A DNA stretch of 35,454 nucleotides, from NCBI RefSeq assembly GCF_000003605.2, contig NW_003135335.1, forward strand, positions 551,703-587,156. Reading direction: 5' to 3'. Source of the stretch: Saccoglossus kowalevskii (Eukaryota; Hemichordata; Enteropneusta; Harrimaniidae). This document shows, piece by piece, positions 1 to 11,008 of the stretch (position 1 is its first letter; the number at the start of each line of letters is the position of its first letter). The translations under genes and the position numbers were made by a program. The notes below the pieces were generated by a model. The model was not told where the DNA came from. It was given only the letters and a program-made list of their open reading frames with translations, and made no database searches.

Positions 1-58
1 TCCGTATGCATTACATGGAGGTTGTCCTGAACTTCCAGCTTTATATAGGGTTGGATAA
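1..58 (-). CDS. possible next SYCP2L-like exon, cut by the window edge
   Basis: A weak acceptor (caatccatag|TTATCC) at 60-59 is followed by DNA that is open to the window edge in the phase required by the exon 7 donor, coding YPTLYKAGSSGQPPCNAYG. Nineteen open codons can easily arise by chance, and the peptide does not match what I recall of SYCP2 at this point. A guess only. Confidence 0.2.
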
Positions 59-1255
59 CTATGGATTGTGGTGAAAATGGTTCATTTTGGCATTTCAAGT
101 GTGCATTTTATTTTCATAATTATTTTTCATGCAGTCCTTCCATGAAAGCTGTTAAGTTGAAGAAATTTTAGCAAATATCAAGACATTCGCATGAATTAAA
201 ACACAGTAGCATCAATAAAATTAGCATACAAGGCACATGCAATGATATACTCTTAATCAGCAATAGTTCCACTTTGAACCATTTCACTTTTTTCTAACTG
301 TGGAAATATGTGATAAATATAATATTCCATAATATTTTGTTCTTAGGTTTACGTAAACAAACACGCAATTACAGTACCATCTGCAGCTGGGATTGATACA
401 AAACACTGTCATTAATCACTTGTGTCCAGCATGGGGATTATATATTATACATCTCAACTTGTACCTTGGTAGAGCATGAAATATTCAAAATCCACCAAAT
501 CAAGAAAAGCTATGAGAAATGTGTGATTTGTGCCGTGGAAAGGCAATGATTGAATTTATGAAAAAGATGCAGGAAATAATTTAAATTGGGCAAAGTATAG
601 CTTTATTTATACAGCCATCTTCATGTAACACTACTTAATATTTTGGTCACACTAAAAATTGATGAAACTAAGGTGGGTCATACTAGACAGATGGTTTTTA
701 TACATACGTTGTTTAATAGATTATGTCTAAAAGCGGTCCTTATAGACAGGTAGTATTTTCTTTTTATAGATGTTGTGATTAGTATGAAGTTTTTAACTGC
801 GGGAACTAGTTAAATTTATAAAAAGTATTCCATGAGTACTGTAAAACCATTTTTTTTTTCAACTATTTTGATGATTTAAAAAATATCCACTGTATTTTAA
901 TTTCATGAATTTGTCAAGGGAACAATGAGTTTTACAGTACCGGTAATTGTTATTTTACATGTTCATGTAGATTTAATTTAGCCGCTTTTACTTATCAGTG
1001 AATAATTAATGCATTTACAGTACCAAGTTGTATGGTTTACTATATCGATAGGCTATGGGTAATCAGCACAATAATTTGGTTGGTGACTATTTTTTATTAT
1101 GAATTGTGGGATAGAGTTGTCACACAACTTCTTTTTAAAAAGTTCACTGTTTGAAAAATAAGGCTCCTCACTCCTTAATGCTATGTAACATTAATCTTCA
1201 CTAACACTACAGTAGCCTTGTTATTGAGGGTGAACAATGAAAAAGACATTATCTT
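59..1255. other. AT-rich non-coding DNA, probably an intron of the SYCP2L-like gene
   Basis: Long AT runs, no open frame with coding character and no recognisable RNA gene. I could not find the next SYCP2L-like exon here with good splice sites and the required phase. Confidence 0.4.
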
Positions 1256-1387
1256 TTAAAGCGTGTGGTCATTGCGCAGCGCATGTTCGAATTTCATGTA
1301 AATAAACAATGTATTTTACATGCGTTGTATACGTCGCCATGGGTCCCATATTGAACAGGACGCGGCACGGCAACTACCGCCCTTTAA
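1256..1387 (+). repeat. TTAA-flanked MITE, copy 1
   Basis: A 124-bp element (1260-1383) between two TTAA tetramers. It has inverted ends AGCG-type/CGCCCT and an internal match to the elements at 12943 and 27142 (ttcgaatttcatgtaaataa...acaatgtattttaca). TTAA flanks are the target-site signature of piggyBac- and Kolobok-type transposition. It lies in the intron downstream of SYCP2L-like exon 7. Confidence 0.75.
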
Positions 1388-1417
1388 ATATTAAATAATG
1401 TACTAATTAATACTTAC

Positions 1418-1506
1418 ATGAGGTTCTTCACGTCCGATTTTTCCCTCAGAATAGTTCTGGCTTCATTACCAATGCCTTCAAACAGAGGATTCAATATTTT
1501 GAAAGC
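1418..1506 (-). CDS. SYCP2L-like exon 7
   Basis: The acceptor is ctttttgtag|GCTTTC and the donor CTCAT|GTAAGT; it is 89 nt and ends in phase 2. It codes AFKILNPLFEGIGNEARTIL then REKSDVKNL plus two bases. GNEARTIL aligns with the PQDARKIL of SYCP2. Confidence 0.7.
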
Positions 1507-4500
1507 CTACAAAAAGCAGTAAAAGACAATTAACAATGACAGAATGAAGTTATTTTTAGAAAAATCTAAAATTTTAAGTAAAATTGGAATAGGACATTAG
1601 GTTTAAATTTGTGTATTATAGAAAATATGAAATGATTTCAAAAATTGATACAGCATACCATATTTGCTTTTTCAGTAGCACATGAGGAGATGCACTTTTT
1701 ATATATCAAATATAGTTCTGTATTATTTAAATTGCACTCAAGGAACGGAAATTGACATACATACCTCCATTCTGATGTGAAAACATTTATTTGTATTGAC
1801 AGCAAGTTCTAATAATAATTCTGAAAATGTAGATACCATGATAGCTTTCCCTTTCATACTATTATCAGAAATATCCTGAAAGAAGAGTCAAATGAATATT
1901 TCAGTAATGGGTGGCATATCAGGCTTTGTTTGTGTTAATTCACACAGCTTTTAAAGTGGTACTGAGTTGATCACTCCTCATTAGCTTCTCATTTGCATAC
2001 AGAAATTCCCCTTGTGACGTCAGAAGGGGAAGTCGCATGGTAGCTTGCATTGCGGATACGTGTAAATAAGGCAAATTTCTTGTGCAGTTTTCTCGTCTTT
2101 GACTATATTGTCACTTATGTACTTGTTCTTCGAGGAAGAATGGACCATAATGAACACATAGTATCAATTTTTGTTGCATGGGGTTGAGTTAGATGCGAAA
2201 TATGTCCGTTCTGGTGTAGCTGGTCACCGTGATCGTCACCGACACCGCCGCACGTTTGTACACTGTTGCTGGACAAAATAGAATTTGACGTCGGAATTAT
2301 CTTGTTATTTAGCAGGTTACTAGGCACGTCACTACACTGTTTTATTTCATCAGTCGTCTGAGTAAAACTTTCAAAATTAAAATAAAAGAGAACATATTTT
2401 GACATTCTAAACATTAGACTATAGTGATCACTATAAAATAATTAAAAAACGACAAATCACAGTTACTAAATAAATGACAGCCGCGCGGAAATAAATTGAC
2501 ATTTTGTTGAAATAGGTGAACGTGTCGGGTCACGGCGAGGGCAAGTGCGTTAAAAGCGGCGTTTAATTGGATAACAAAAATAATTGAGATCGACACACGT
2601 ACAGATAAATTCAGAGTGGATTCGAGTTAGCTTGATCCATGGCGTGATTGGCATAATTATAACATCGTATTAAAACTTTATTTGGTGGGAACCATTAACT
2701 ATAGACCCTCTGTTAGAGGGTCTATGGTGGAAACACATTGACCAAGCCCGGATTCTTATTTCATAAATTATTACGCAGATCAAGCTGCAAGCATGGAGGT
2801 AAAAAAGTGTGAAGGTGTGAATTCGACATTCAACACCAATCACCAAACAATTCAGAAACTTTTAGCCTTCGAAAATGAAAACAGTTAGCAGTGTGTAAGG
2901 GCTGTGTAATTTCCTGTTTGTCCGACGCTTCGTTTTCGTGTCACTGTCAAAATGATTGCTACCTTATACTTAACAGGGACTACATGTAAATGGTCTCTAT
3001 AAAACGATAATCAGGATCGCAAAAAAAGTCAACTGATTTGAAACACTTGCCGGACGTCTCTCTCTCTTCTGAAATCCGCCTCGGTGATCATGGGCTGGTC
3101 CGGAATCTATTTCTTTCAAAAGTGTTGCGCCAGGTTTACGTTGTCGGCGTTTCTCTTTAAACCTAGTCGTTTTTTTATGGACGAGGACAGTTGAATGAAT
3201 CTAAGGTTAAGTGATGTCGCACCTTTGGATCGAGTGTGAATACATAACACTATGGCTATACGTTTCACTGCAACTGCCCACAGCACAACATCTAAAAACT
3301 CTCTCTCTCTCTCAAAAAAAAAAAAAAAAAAAAATAGACAAAAACAAAAGAAAAAACGGCGACCGAAAAATGTATATCGTTTAAAAGTATACTGAACGAC
3401 CAGTGTTATTACGGCTCAGGGGTACGACTTTCTCTCACATTTTGTCATTTGGTGGCGCACTTTCGGTGAGAGTCGGAAATCCGGAAACAGTCGACCACGA
3501 TAGGTGGGCGTGGCTACAACACGAGAAATATCCCAAATTTACTTGGATACGAGTAATCATTTTCAGCAAAAAAATCAATAACTACCCTTTTCAGTGGGAC
3601 ACAGATCTAAAATGGGAAACGTGAGGGTGGGCATTGCACAGGCACTTTAAGTTTTATATTAATTGACATGTATACACTTCATAAGACTTGTAAATGTGGT
3701 GCCATGAGTTTAACACTTTAATTTAATATATCTTGTATATATAAAAACAATTTTTCTTTCTTTGTTTTTTGCACCAAAAAAAAATGTAAATGCATGTCAC
3801 CAAACATACTACTAAAATAAGAATTTTATTGAAAATAATATTCAATTTTTTGCATATGATAACACAGAAAGTAAAATAAAAAAAAAATTATCACCCCCAC
3901 CTCCCCTGAGAAACATGAATATAAATATATATTCATTGGAATTTGCTCAGCAATAAAACGTTGAACCTATGCTCAGTACATGTTTAGCAGATGGGGTTCT
4001 GGACTACAAATGTATATAGGAACAACCAAAATTAAAAATTGTATCATAATAAGTCACTGGCTGTATCTGCTAGTCAGAACATCTCTCAAATATGCATGCT
4101 TTTTTCTATTGCTGTATTTTTATTTTTTTACGACATTGTAACGAAAGATCAGCTAAAGATTACCGGTATATTGTCAAAGAATGAGTACAGATGTGAGTAT
4201 AAGCCTGGTATAATCCAGTGTGCGATAATATACAAATGAAGACATTAACTTACATTGATGGTATCAAATAACTTCTGCATAAGTCTTATTGGTTCCAGTA
4301 TTGTTTCATTGTCATCAGTTTGGATGAGTTTACTGTTGGCTTCTTGGAATATTTTAACTATCAATAACAAATATCGTTTTAAAAATACTGTAAAATACAT
4401 TTATTTATACACTTGAAGCTATTTTTGCTAAAAGGACGAGTAAACCATTTTTATCATTATTACCAATTGCTTTGGCATATATGCCCAGCAACAATTCCCT

Positions 4501-7500
4501 TCAGCAATACCTAACACAATGACCTATTTAGTATAGTATACCATACATTATTATAAACCTAGCTCTTTAACAAATACTACTGAGAACCACAGTAATTTAT
4601 GTTATTGCACTTGGGTTATTGTACTCCCTTTGATCCCTTGACCTCATTACCTGATTAAAACACAAACCAAATATTTAGGGTGCATATATGCCAAAGCATA
4701 TGACATAAATTCTGGTACTTTGGTAAGAACTTTATTATCAGGGATTTTTTTAAACAAGGAAACAGGGGCGCAGTGCCCTCATGCCATGGCCATGCACCCC
4801 TTAGGCTGGGGAGCAGATCCTCTGGCACCATAAAATTTTGATTGACCAGGGATCACATGTGGCTACAGTCTTCAACTGTGACCTGTCTGATAGTATTTTT
4901 GGCCCCAAGAAAGCCATAGAATGCTCCATTTTAACTTAGAATCATCAAAAACTCCACACCCTGGTAGAGAGAACTCTATCTCTCCCACTTGGTGGCGCCG
5001 CTGAACTGCAGCGCTCCCTCTTGCAGTTTTTTTCCTGAAAAACCCCTGATTAAATAATATACATCTTTTAACAGACATCGGAAAGAAAAGGTACACGTCA
5101 ACTAAACTATCACTTTCACTTTCAGAGTCCAGGCGCAGTTAGTGACATATTTAAAATTTGCATAATCAAACATGCTCTTTAATCCACTGAGCATTCACTT
5201 CTTTATAACCATTCTGGTATTTTGTTAATAACTTCACAGCCGAACATGACACCTCCAACATTCTATTATTATTTTTTAATCCTACCTAATAATCTGTCAA
5301 TATCTGCATCTAACAATACTGGTAGTCCGTCATCATAGTTCTCAAACCTTGCAAAATATGATATGACGTCCAGCAATAGAGTCAAGCGTTGATAGCTACC
5401 AACATCCAGAGCCTGTAAAACAAGTCTTCTTATTACAAAAGTTTCATGACCATGATAACATTAAATAAGATGTCAATACTATGAGGTTATTATGAGAATA
5501 TTGAAAAGTATGCATAAAGACAGTACAGCAGCAGAGGTTGACGCAACATACTTTCTGAGTGCATACTTTTCGGTATCCTTGTACCGTAATAACCTTATTA
5601 TTATACATCTTTTCCTCCTGGGAATGCAGAAATACAAAAAGTTGAGAACAGATTGAGCGAACTTCTTTGTGGGGAGTCCGGTCAAACTCTGGGGGCTGCC
5701 ATGTTTGTTTTTATTATTAGAGGACGCTTATGTGTGAAATCGTTCCATATTTGGAATTCGCATTTCCTAATATGGTAGGATGAAAATACCCAGTGCAAAA
5801 TTGCAAAATTATGGCACGCTGTATAATAATATTTCTTCAACATGAGGTAATACAGTCAAACATTTTTATTGGGGAACACAGGTAAATTTCATGAAGGTGA
5901 TGAATTTAGTTCAAGATCTCTGAGGAATATTTAAAATACAAGGATGGACACAGCTAATGTATCTAATTTTCATCAATATTAAAAAATAATACTAGCTGTA
6001 TGTACAGTTTAAGCATAACTTAAGGTAGAGATGCAGTTTACTTGACAGGAATTTTAATTAGTTAGTTAGGAAACCAAGATGACCTCTCTTGTCCACAAAA
6101 CTATATATTTTCGGAAAGCTTATTGTATGAATTTTTAAATTTTTTACTATTTTTTTTTATGGACACTATAGTTTGAAATATGCAAAAAAAAGGTGCTTTT
6201 TTTGGTCAAAAGTGATTTAAAAAAAATTAGCTTCTAAACCATGTTTCTGTTTCCTGTAAAAATTGGTTTATGGGTACATTTGTTTACTATGAAGAAAGTG
6301 CCGTCTTGAAAACTGTCTACCAGTTGTCAATTTTGCAGGGCAGCAGCTCAAATTTCACTACTTCAAGTTTATGCATAAGTTAACACCCAGGCTAGTTGTC
6401 TGTAGGATTGTTGTAACACTGTTTCAAAATAAAAGGTCAAAGCGTCTAGGAGCTATTTTTTTTTAAATTTCTGGGATGTGCACTAAAAAGAAGCTGAGAT
6501 AATTGCTAATTTGCATAACAATTCACTCAGTAAGAAGTTGTATTATCGTTTTGTTAAAAGTTAAATATAATAATAATATGCATAATATGGAGATCCTGTC
6601 ATTTCTTTTTTTCACCATTTTTCTTTTTTATTATTTATGTACAGCCTTGCTAAATTTTGCTAAGCATTCAAAAGAGATAATGTTTGCACCTGTTATCTAT
6701 ATTTTTAAATCGTTTTTTGAATATGTTCCACTATTCACAATTCTACAAAATTTTAACAGTCTATAGCCAAGACTGTTTGGATAATAAAAAGCACAAAAAA
6801 AAAAAAAATTTCACTCCCAAGTGCCCACGAACCTACATCTCTACCTTAACTTCCAAGCTGGCTTTCAGGCAACTTTATCTTTTCATAAACACTTAAAGTA
6901 TCATTTCATTAAAAATATCATTTTTTGTTTGTAGGTATTTGACTTATGATATTCATGGTGAATCTATGCTAGCTTTATGCCAGCTAAAAGGTATAGCTAA
7001 GTTAAGTGACACCTGGATAGTACTGTATAGGTACAACTGCAATCCAAGCAAAACTTAACATTTAGATAGGTTTTAGCTGACTTAAAGCTAGTTTAGTTTG
7101 TTTTCAAAACAGTTTCCCAAATTCATATTCAAGGTACCTTTAGTTACATACCACAAATTGATAACAATGAAGTTTTTATGAAAAAGGCAGCCATTGAAGA
7201 GCCAGCTTTGCAGTTATCGGTATGTTACAGCTTGGACAGCACTGTTAAGTCACCTACCTGTCGTATGTGTGTTTTTACTTTATCACATATTGATTTGTTA
7301 CATCTTTGTGGTGTTTGGACATCCTGATCTACAAACTGCTCAAGAGCATTGAAATATTTGACACCCGTACTCTTACTCATTATCAAATTCTCCAACTGAA
7401 TAGAAAGTAAAAAAAAAATGTTAAAGAATTCCTGACCCATAAACAAGGATAATTAGTTTTGAAATATCGAAAATGTGGTCAAATTCATCCTTTTTGCTTA

Positions 7501-7614
7501 AACCTCTTTTATCCTGTGGAACAACATTAGTGTGGTTTCTGTATTTGTTAACAATTTGTAAAATGATTTTCTAACTGACTAGCTAGTTACCTGAAACTCT
7601 GGGCCAGACTTCAT
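1418..7614 (-). CDS. SYCP2L: SYCP2/SYCP2L-like synaptonemal complex protein, 5' part (continues off the left edge)
   Basis: The coding exons are 7614-7591, 7395-7258, 5412-5286, 4357-4254, 1875-1765 and 1506-1418. All have GT..AG sites and matching phases, giving 197 residues with no stop. The product begins MKSGPEFQLENLIM and is helical and leucine-rich. The stretch DGLPVLLDADIDRLL...LFDTINDISDNSMKGKA...KCFHIRMEAFKILNPLF...GNEARTILR lines up by eye with the armadillo-like N-terminal domain of vertebrate SYCP2 (AGLL..., IHDVSDEGKKQ..., DARKIL). SYCP2 family proteins are lateral or axial elements of meiotic chromosomes; SYCP2L is an oocyte factor. The start is supported by an in-frame TAA in exon 1. 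A neighbouring gcm gene fits the human GCM2-SYCP2L pair. Whether it is SYCP2 or SYCP2L cannot be told; the alignment is from memory. Confidence 0.68.
1765..1875 (-). CDS. SYCP2L-like exon 6
   Basis: The acceptor is ctttcag|GATATT and the donor ATGGAG|GTATGT; it is 111 nt, phase 0 to 0. It codes DISDNSMKGKAIMVSTFSEL then LLELAVNTNKCFHIRME. This is the best-matching segment to the SYCP2 armadillo-like domain (DVSDEGKKQVV...ICSLVIDSRVNICIQQE). Confidence 0.72.
2701..2725. repeat. perfect hairpin ATAGACCCTCT/AGAGGGTCTAT
   Basis: Two 11-bp arms separated by three bases. It closely resembles the hairpin at 13412-13436 in arm sequence and in its TGG right flank, which suggests a shared repeat family. 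Confidence 0.6.
3298..3333. repeat. CT dinucleotide run followed by poly-A
   Basis: A simple (CT)n tract runs directly into about 20 adenines. It could be the 3' tail of an old retroposed element, but no body is recognisable. Confidence 0.7.
4254..4357 (-). CDS. SYCP2L-like exon 5
   Basis: The acceptor is gttattgatag|TTAAAA and the donor CATCAAT|GTAAG; it is 104 nt, completing the split codon and ending in phase 0. It codes KIFQEANSKLIQTDDNETIL and EPIRLMQKLFDTIN. It corresponds to the SYCP2 helix preceding IHDVSDEG. Confidence 0.7.
4739..5048. repeat. MITE with CAGGG ends, hAT-like, in a SYCP2L-like intron
   Basis: About 310 bp bounded by CAGGGATTTTTTT and its imperfect inverse AAAAACCCCTG. 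CAGGG termini are common in hAT elements. I could not find matching 8-bp target duplications, so superfamily is uncertain. The body holds low-quality frames only. Confidence 0.45.
5286..5412 (-). CDS. SYCP2L-like exon 4
   Basis: The acceptor is cttgttttacag|GCTCTG and the donor ATTAG|GTAGG; it is 127 nt and leaves in phase 1. It codes ALDVGSYQRLTLLLDVISYF, then ARFENYDDGLPVLLDADIDRLL and the first base of Val. The DGLPVLLDADI segment aligns with the AGLLTMIKQGL region of SYCP2. Confidence 0.7.
5413..7257. other. SYCP2L-like intron 3, non-coding
   Basis: AT-rich with poly-T/poly-A runs. Short open frames here have low-complexity, AT-driven translations and no family resemblance. I see no RNA gene or transposon ends in it. 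Confidence 0.5.
7258..7395 (-). CDS. SYCP2L-like exon 3
   Basis: The acceptor is tctattcag|TTGGAG and the donor CGACAG|GTAGGTG; it is 138 nt, phase 0 to 0. It codes 46 residues: LENLIMSKSTGVKYFNALEQ followed by FVDQDVQTPQRCNK and KVKTHIRQ. The helical character fits the start of an armadillo-like fold. Confidence 0.68.
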
Positions 7615-7642
7615 GGTGAAAACAACCTTTCTTTCAACAAAG
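7591..7642 (-). CDS. SYCP2L-like exon 2, with start codon
   Basis: The acceptor is cttgtttcag|CTTTG and the donor TTTCAG|GTAACT. The ATG is at 7614 in the context TTCACCATGA. It codes MKSGPEFQ. The exon is short, so its support comes from the splice sites and phase 0 continuity with the next exon. Confidence 0.55.
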
Positions 7643-9369
7643 CTGAAACAAGAATTTGTAATTGAATATTTTTTCTAATCAGTTTCACATACTTGATAAT
7701 ATTCTAAGTTCACATCAACACTAGTTTATTGATAGCATGACGCGCTGACCTAGGCCTAATACAGGAAATTATTGCCCTGATGTGAGGGCACACTTCTCAT
7801 AGCGTTACGAGGTTGGTAATATGAGGTATATGATAATTGTGGACCATAACTAATCTGCATAAAATAAACTTTTTGATTTCACCCCAAAAATTGATCGGTA
7901 CAGGGTTACTGGAAACAAAGAATTTATTTTATTTATCACTCACGGTGGATAATTAATTATTAATTAATGAACGTAGATTCCAACAAATGTATTTAACACA
8001 CTGCAAATTGATTGTCAGCAGAAACATATTTCAGTAATACTGTCACTATAGTTTCGTACAGAAAGTTAAATTGTTAAAATGTAATTTTTTTCAAGTAACG
8101 GGGGAATTATTATATAATGGTCAAAGGCCACAATGGCCGGATAGTTATTTTGTGATATTATTCATCTGCCAAGTCATTGTTATTGGTCAAATGGTGTTTG
8201 AACATCATTTCAAATTTATAAATAGTTTATATTAATTATACTTAACAAAACATCTCTTGTATTGTATTGTACATCGATTGTATTATCAATAAAATACACT
8301 AACTTTGTACATGTATAGTATAGCTCATCAGTTGCATATGCAGCAGATGGCCATAGTTTGTCCTTTAAAAATAAACATCTACCATGAGCATTTGCAGTTT
8401 TAGAGTGGGTTGTCATCGTCACTAAGGACTCCTGTGCATGCACAGGTTACAACTCCTTCACTTCAAAATATTAGTAGATGAATATAGATACTTTTTAAAA
8501 AATGTCCTGGTCTGAAATGGACATGAATTTCGCCAGAATACCATCACTAACATTGCATGTAATTGTGATTACTATGAAAATATTATGGAGAAAATCTGTA
8601 ATTTTGTTTTTAATCCAGCCCTCACCAAATCTTAACGACCAAGCAAGGCACTTTTCTCCCCCAACTTTTAGACAAGGAAACATTCTCCCGACTAGCATCT
8701 ATTAAAGAATTTCATTTTTGTCAAATCTCCCAATGTTTTAGGTGTGAATAAATTAGGTTAAGAAATTGAGAGAATACCCCCTCCCAAATCTGGAGACATT
8801 TACTATATTTTTCCAGTATGAAAAAAACGAAAAAACAAAGGCGATTTTTTTCGAACACTGGTAACGGACTCTTAAAATGAACGTGTTTGTTGTTGGGCTG
8901 TTCTAAATGCGCAAAATCCACATAAAAGGCGCCTCGGGTTGTCAAAAAATGTCTCTGATCGAGTGATTGTCACCTGATCTAGGCCTACACTTGTCTCTAG
9001 ATTTGGTGAATTGTCTTGATTTAAAAACAGTCTTCGTTTCGGGGTAAAGCGCCTTGCTGACTTAAATGTAAAACAAGGTGACTGTGACATACAGTGTATA
9101 TACTTCAATTGAATTAAATAATCATGATATTTAGAAACATGAACAAATATGAGATACCAACACTCCCTGCCCAATTTGAAAATGAAAACAAGGCTCGATA
9201 TGGCAAATGAGGTGGCCCGAAATGCTCTGAGACTGAAAAGGACCACAACCAGCGGAAATGAGCCGAAACAGTTGCTCGGCATCACAAATTTTCTTTCCCG
9301 AATATCACAATCTTCGACATGGTTGTTAATAAACAACAACACACCAAGTCTCTAGTATATAATACTTAC
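7643..9369. other. SYCP2L-like intron 1, non-coding
   Basis: No recognisable domains. A 156-codon minus-strand frame (9342-8872) and a 68-codon plus-strand frame (9149-9355) overlap each other here; neither resembles a family I know, so I treat both as chance. Confidence 0.4.
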
Positions 9370-9475
9370 ATTTAGGTCTAAAATTGGCCTGTAAATTCGA
9401 TTCGCGTAGAAGAAAACACAAATAAATCAGATTAGTGACATCTCCACACGAAAATAGACGAGAAGTACATTTTCA
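9370..9475 (-). other. SYCP2L-like exon 1, non-coding 5' UTR
   Basis: The minus strand reads ...GACCTAAAT|GTAAGTATTATA, a strong donor at 9369-9368. Spliced to the exon at 7642, the reading frame of the start ATG meets a TAA seven bases before this junction. The 5' end is a guess, placed just inside the AAAATGGCCGCC element (9476-9487), which resembles YY1-type promoter motifs. A further unseen exon between 9370 and 7642 is possible. Confidence 0.45.
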
Positions 9476-9505
9476 AAATGGCCGCCAAAACGAAAGCTTT
9501 CTTTA

Positions 9506-9519
9506 GCGCCCTCTGGTGG
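9506..9519 (-). promoter_or_regulatory. CTCF-like motif beside the SYCP2L-like promoter
   Basis: The minus strand reads CCACCAGAGGGCGC, a full match to the vertebrate CTCF core consensus (CCASYAGRKGGCRS). It sits about 20-30 bp upstream of the inferred exon 1 start. Binding is inferred only. Confidence 0.45.
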
Positions 9520-9740
9520 CAGATAAGACGAGATGTCCATTTGGGACATACATTTGGGGCTGGGTTATTGCTACTTCTTGTAGAGAATTTGTCATGTACA
9601 GCAAAAAGTGTTAAACCTAAAAATGTTAATATATGTATGTATCAGACTTGATATTTACCAAACCACCATGTTCTCGAAAAATAAGCAATTACCCATTACC
9701 CAAAATCATATTACTGTTATACTGCGCCGGGGTATTGCGT

Positions 9741-9772
9741 TCAGACTACTATATCGATATTTAGTAGTCTGA
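9741..9772. repeat. perfect 11-bp inverted repeat
   Basis: TCAGACTACTA and TAGTAGTCTGA are separated by a 10-bp ATCGAT-containing spacer. It could be a transposon footprint or a cruciform-forming site. No associated element is identified. Confidence 0.6.
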
Positions 9773-10063
9773 GATAGTATATAACAGCGACGAAACTGTC
9801 AAACTAATGGCAGAGTTCCTCCCGTTTTCAAGTTCCCATCACGCAATACTCTGAATACTGAGCGTGAGTGCCTTATTGGCTTCGTCGAGGGATTGGTCAT
9901 TTTCTCTGGTCGGGGTGCTGGGGAATCTGATTTCGCAAAAGCATGAATAGATTTTTGCCCTCCCCCCGAGCAAAACAACAACAACACAGTGTGCCCCCTC
10001 GCATGGTCTGAAAATACAGTGACCCCCCCCCCCGGACTTTTGATTTATATTATACCACAGGGA

Positions 10064-10113
10064 NNNNNNNNNNNNNNNNNNNNNNNNNNNNNNNNNNNNN
10101 NNNNNNNNNNNNN
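10064..10113. other. assembly gap of 50 Ns flanked by poly-C
   Basis: Runs of cytosine flank both sides (about 10022-10033 and 10128-10139), which probably broke the assembly. The true gap length may differ from 50. Confidence 0.97.
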
Positions 10114-10559
10114 ATACCAGCCGATACCCCCCCCCCCCCGCCGCCGCTCATAGAGACTGCGTATTACAGTTGATTATAGTTCCTGGGCTCCCTGTGATTA
10201 TACTTGTAGCTTCATCAATAGTGAGTAGGTTTCGCAGTGAGTAGGACTTTGTCACAGTAACTGGTTCTTTCATCGGAGTTGAGAATTAATGTCACTAAGA
10301 ACTGGTGTTAAACCTGGGAATACCGTCCATATATACCCATGCTCTGATATTATCACTACCATCACCTAGTTTCTTACATCTACCAAGGAACATTTGACCA
10401 TTTATAGAATGGGCGTTACATCATGCATTCTTGTTATACTGCTTTAGTGGCATACTGTAAGTATTAGTGTTATTGGTGTTCCAGAAGGATGGTTCAATAT
10501 TGTTCAAGGAAATTAATAATCCACAGAAAAAAATGTATTCACTCTGGTCTGGATAATAG

Positions 10560-10920
10560 GTGATTTTCCGAACAATTGCGAGATCTCGCGAGATGCATGA
10601 AAGACGCGCGTCGAACGTCTGCCGCAAAAATCGAACGATTTGATTTTGAACTAGAATTTCTTTATTTCGCAGCTTACATTGACCGGCCGATCTTCGACAG
10701 AGGAATATTGCTTTCGAATACCCTTACTTAATCGAAATTGCCTATCATCAAATGTGAACAGCACATTATTAAGCATGGAAATGTCCCCGAAATACTTTCG
10801 CGTTTGTCGAATCCCACGCGATGTTTGACGCGACTACGACGCTATGACCTTTGTTTGTCCTGTTTTTACGTTCGATTTCACGCATAACGCGTGGTTCTCG
10901 CAGTGAACGGAAAATGGTCT
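10560..10920 (+). promoter_or_regulatory. CpG-rich patch with a TCTCGCGAGA element, possible promoter
   Basis: The stretch is denser in CpG than its surroundings. It holds the palindrome TCTCGCGAGA at 10584-10593, the CGCG element bound by BANP in vertebrate housekeeping promoters. About 420 bp downstream an ATG is followed by a good splice donor. No gene is proven here. Confidence 0.3.
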
Positions 10921-11008
10921 ATTAGGATTAGGTTAATTAAAATAGACGACAAGGGTGAAAAACATTTCAAACTATTACATCACGAGGTTTTTTTGTGTGT
11001 GTGAATTA

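Larger units (their letters stand above)
1951..3651. repeat. possible longer TTAA-flanked non-autonomous element in SYCP2L-like intron 5
   Basis: The left end reads CTTTTAAAGTGGTACTGAG near 1951. The right end reads GCACAGGCACTTTAAG near 3636-3651; its complement starts CTTAAAGTGCC. The two share TTAAAGTG in inverted orientation. Between them lie a GTGACGTCA hairpin (TTCCCCTT/AAGGGGAA, near 2007-2032), a second hairpin at 2701-2725, a CT/poly-A tract at 3298-3333 and no intact transposase frame. It may be two separate short elements. Confidence 0.3.

Noticed and set aside
8872-9342. 156-codon minus-strand frame
   Set aside because: No recognisable domain, overlaps an equally open plus-strand frame and lies in intron 1 of the SYCP2L-like gene.
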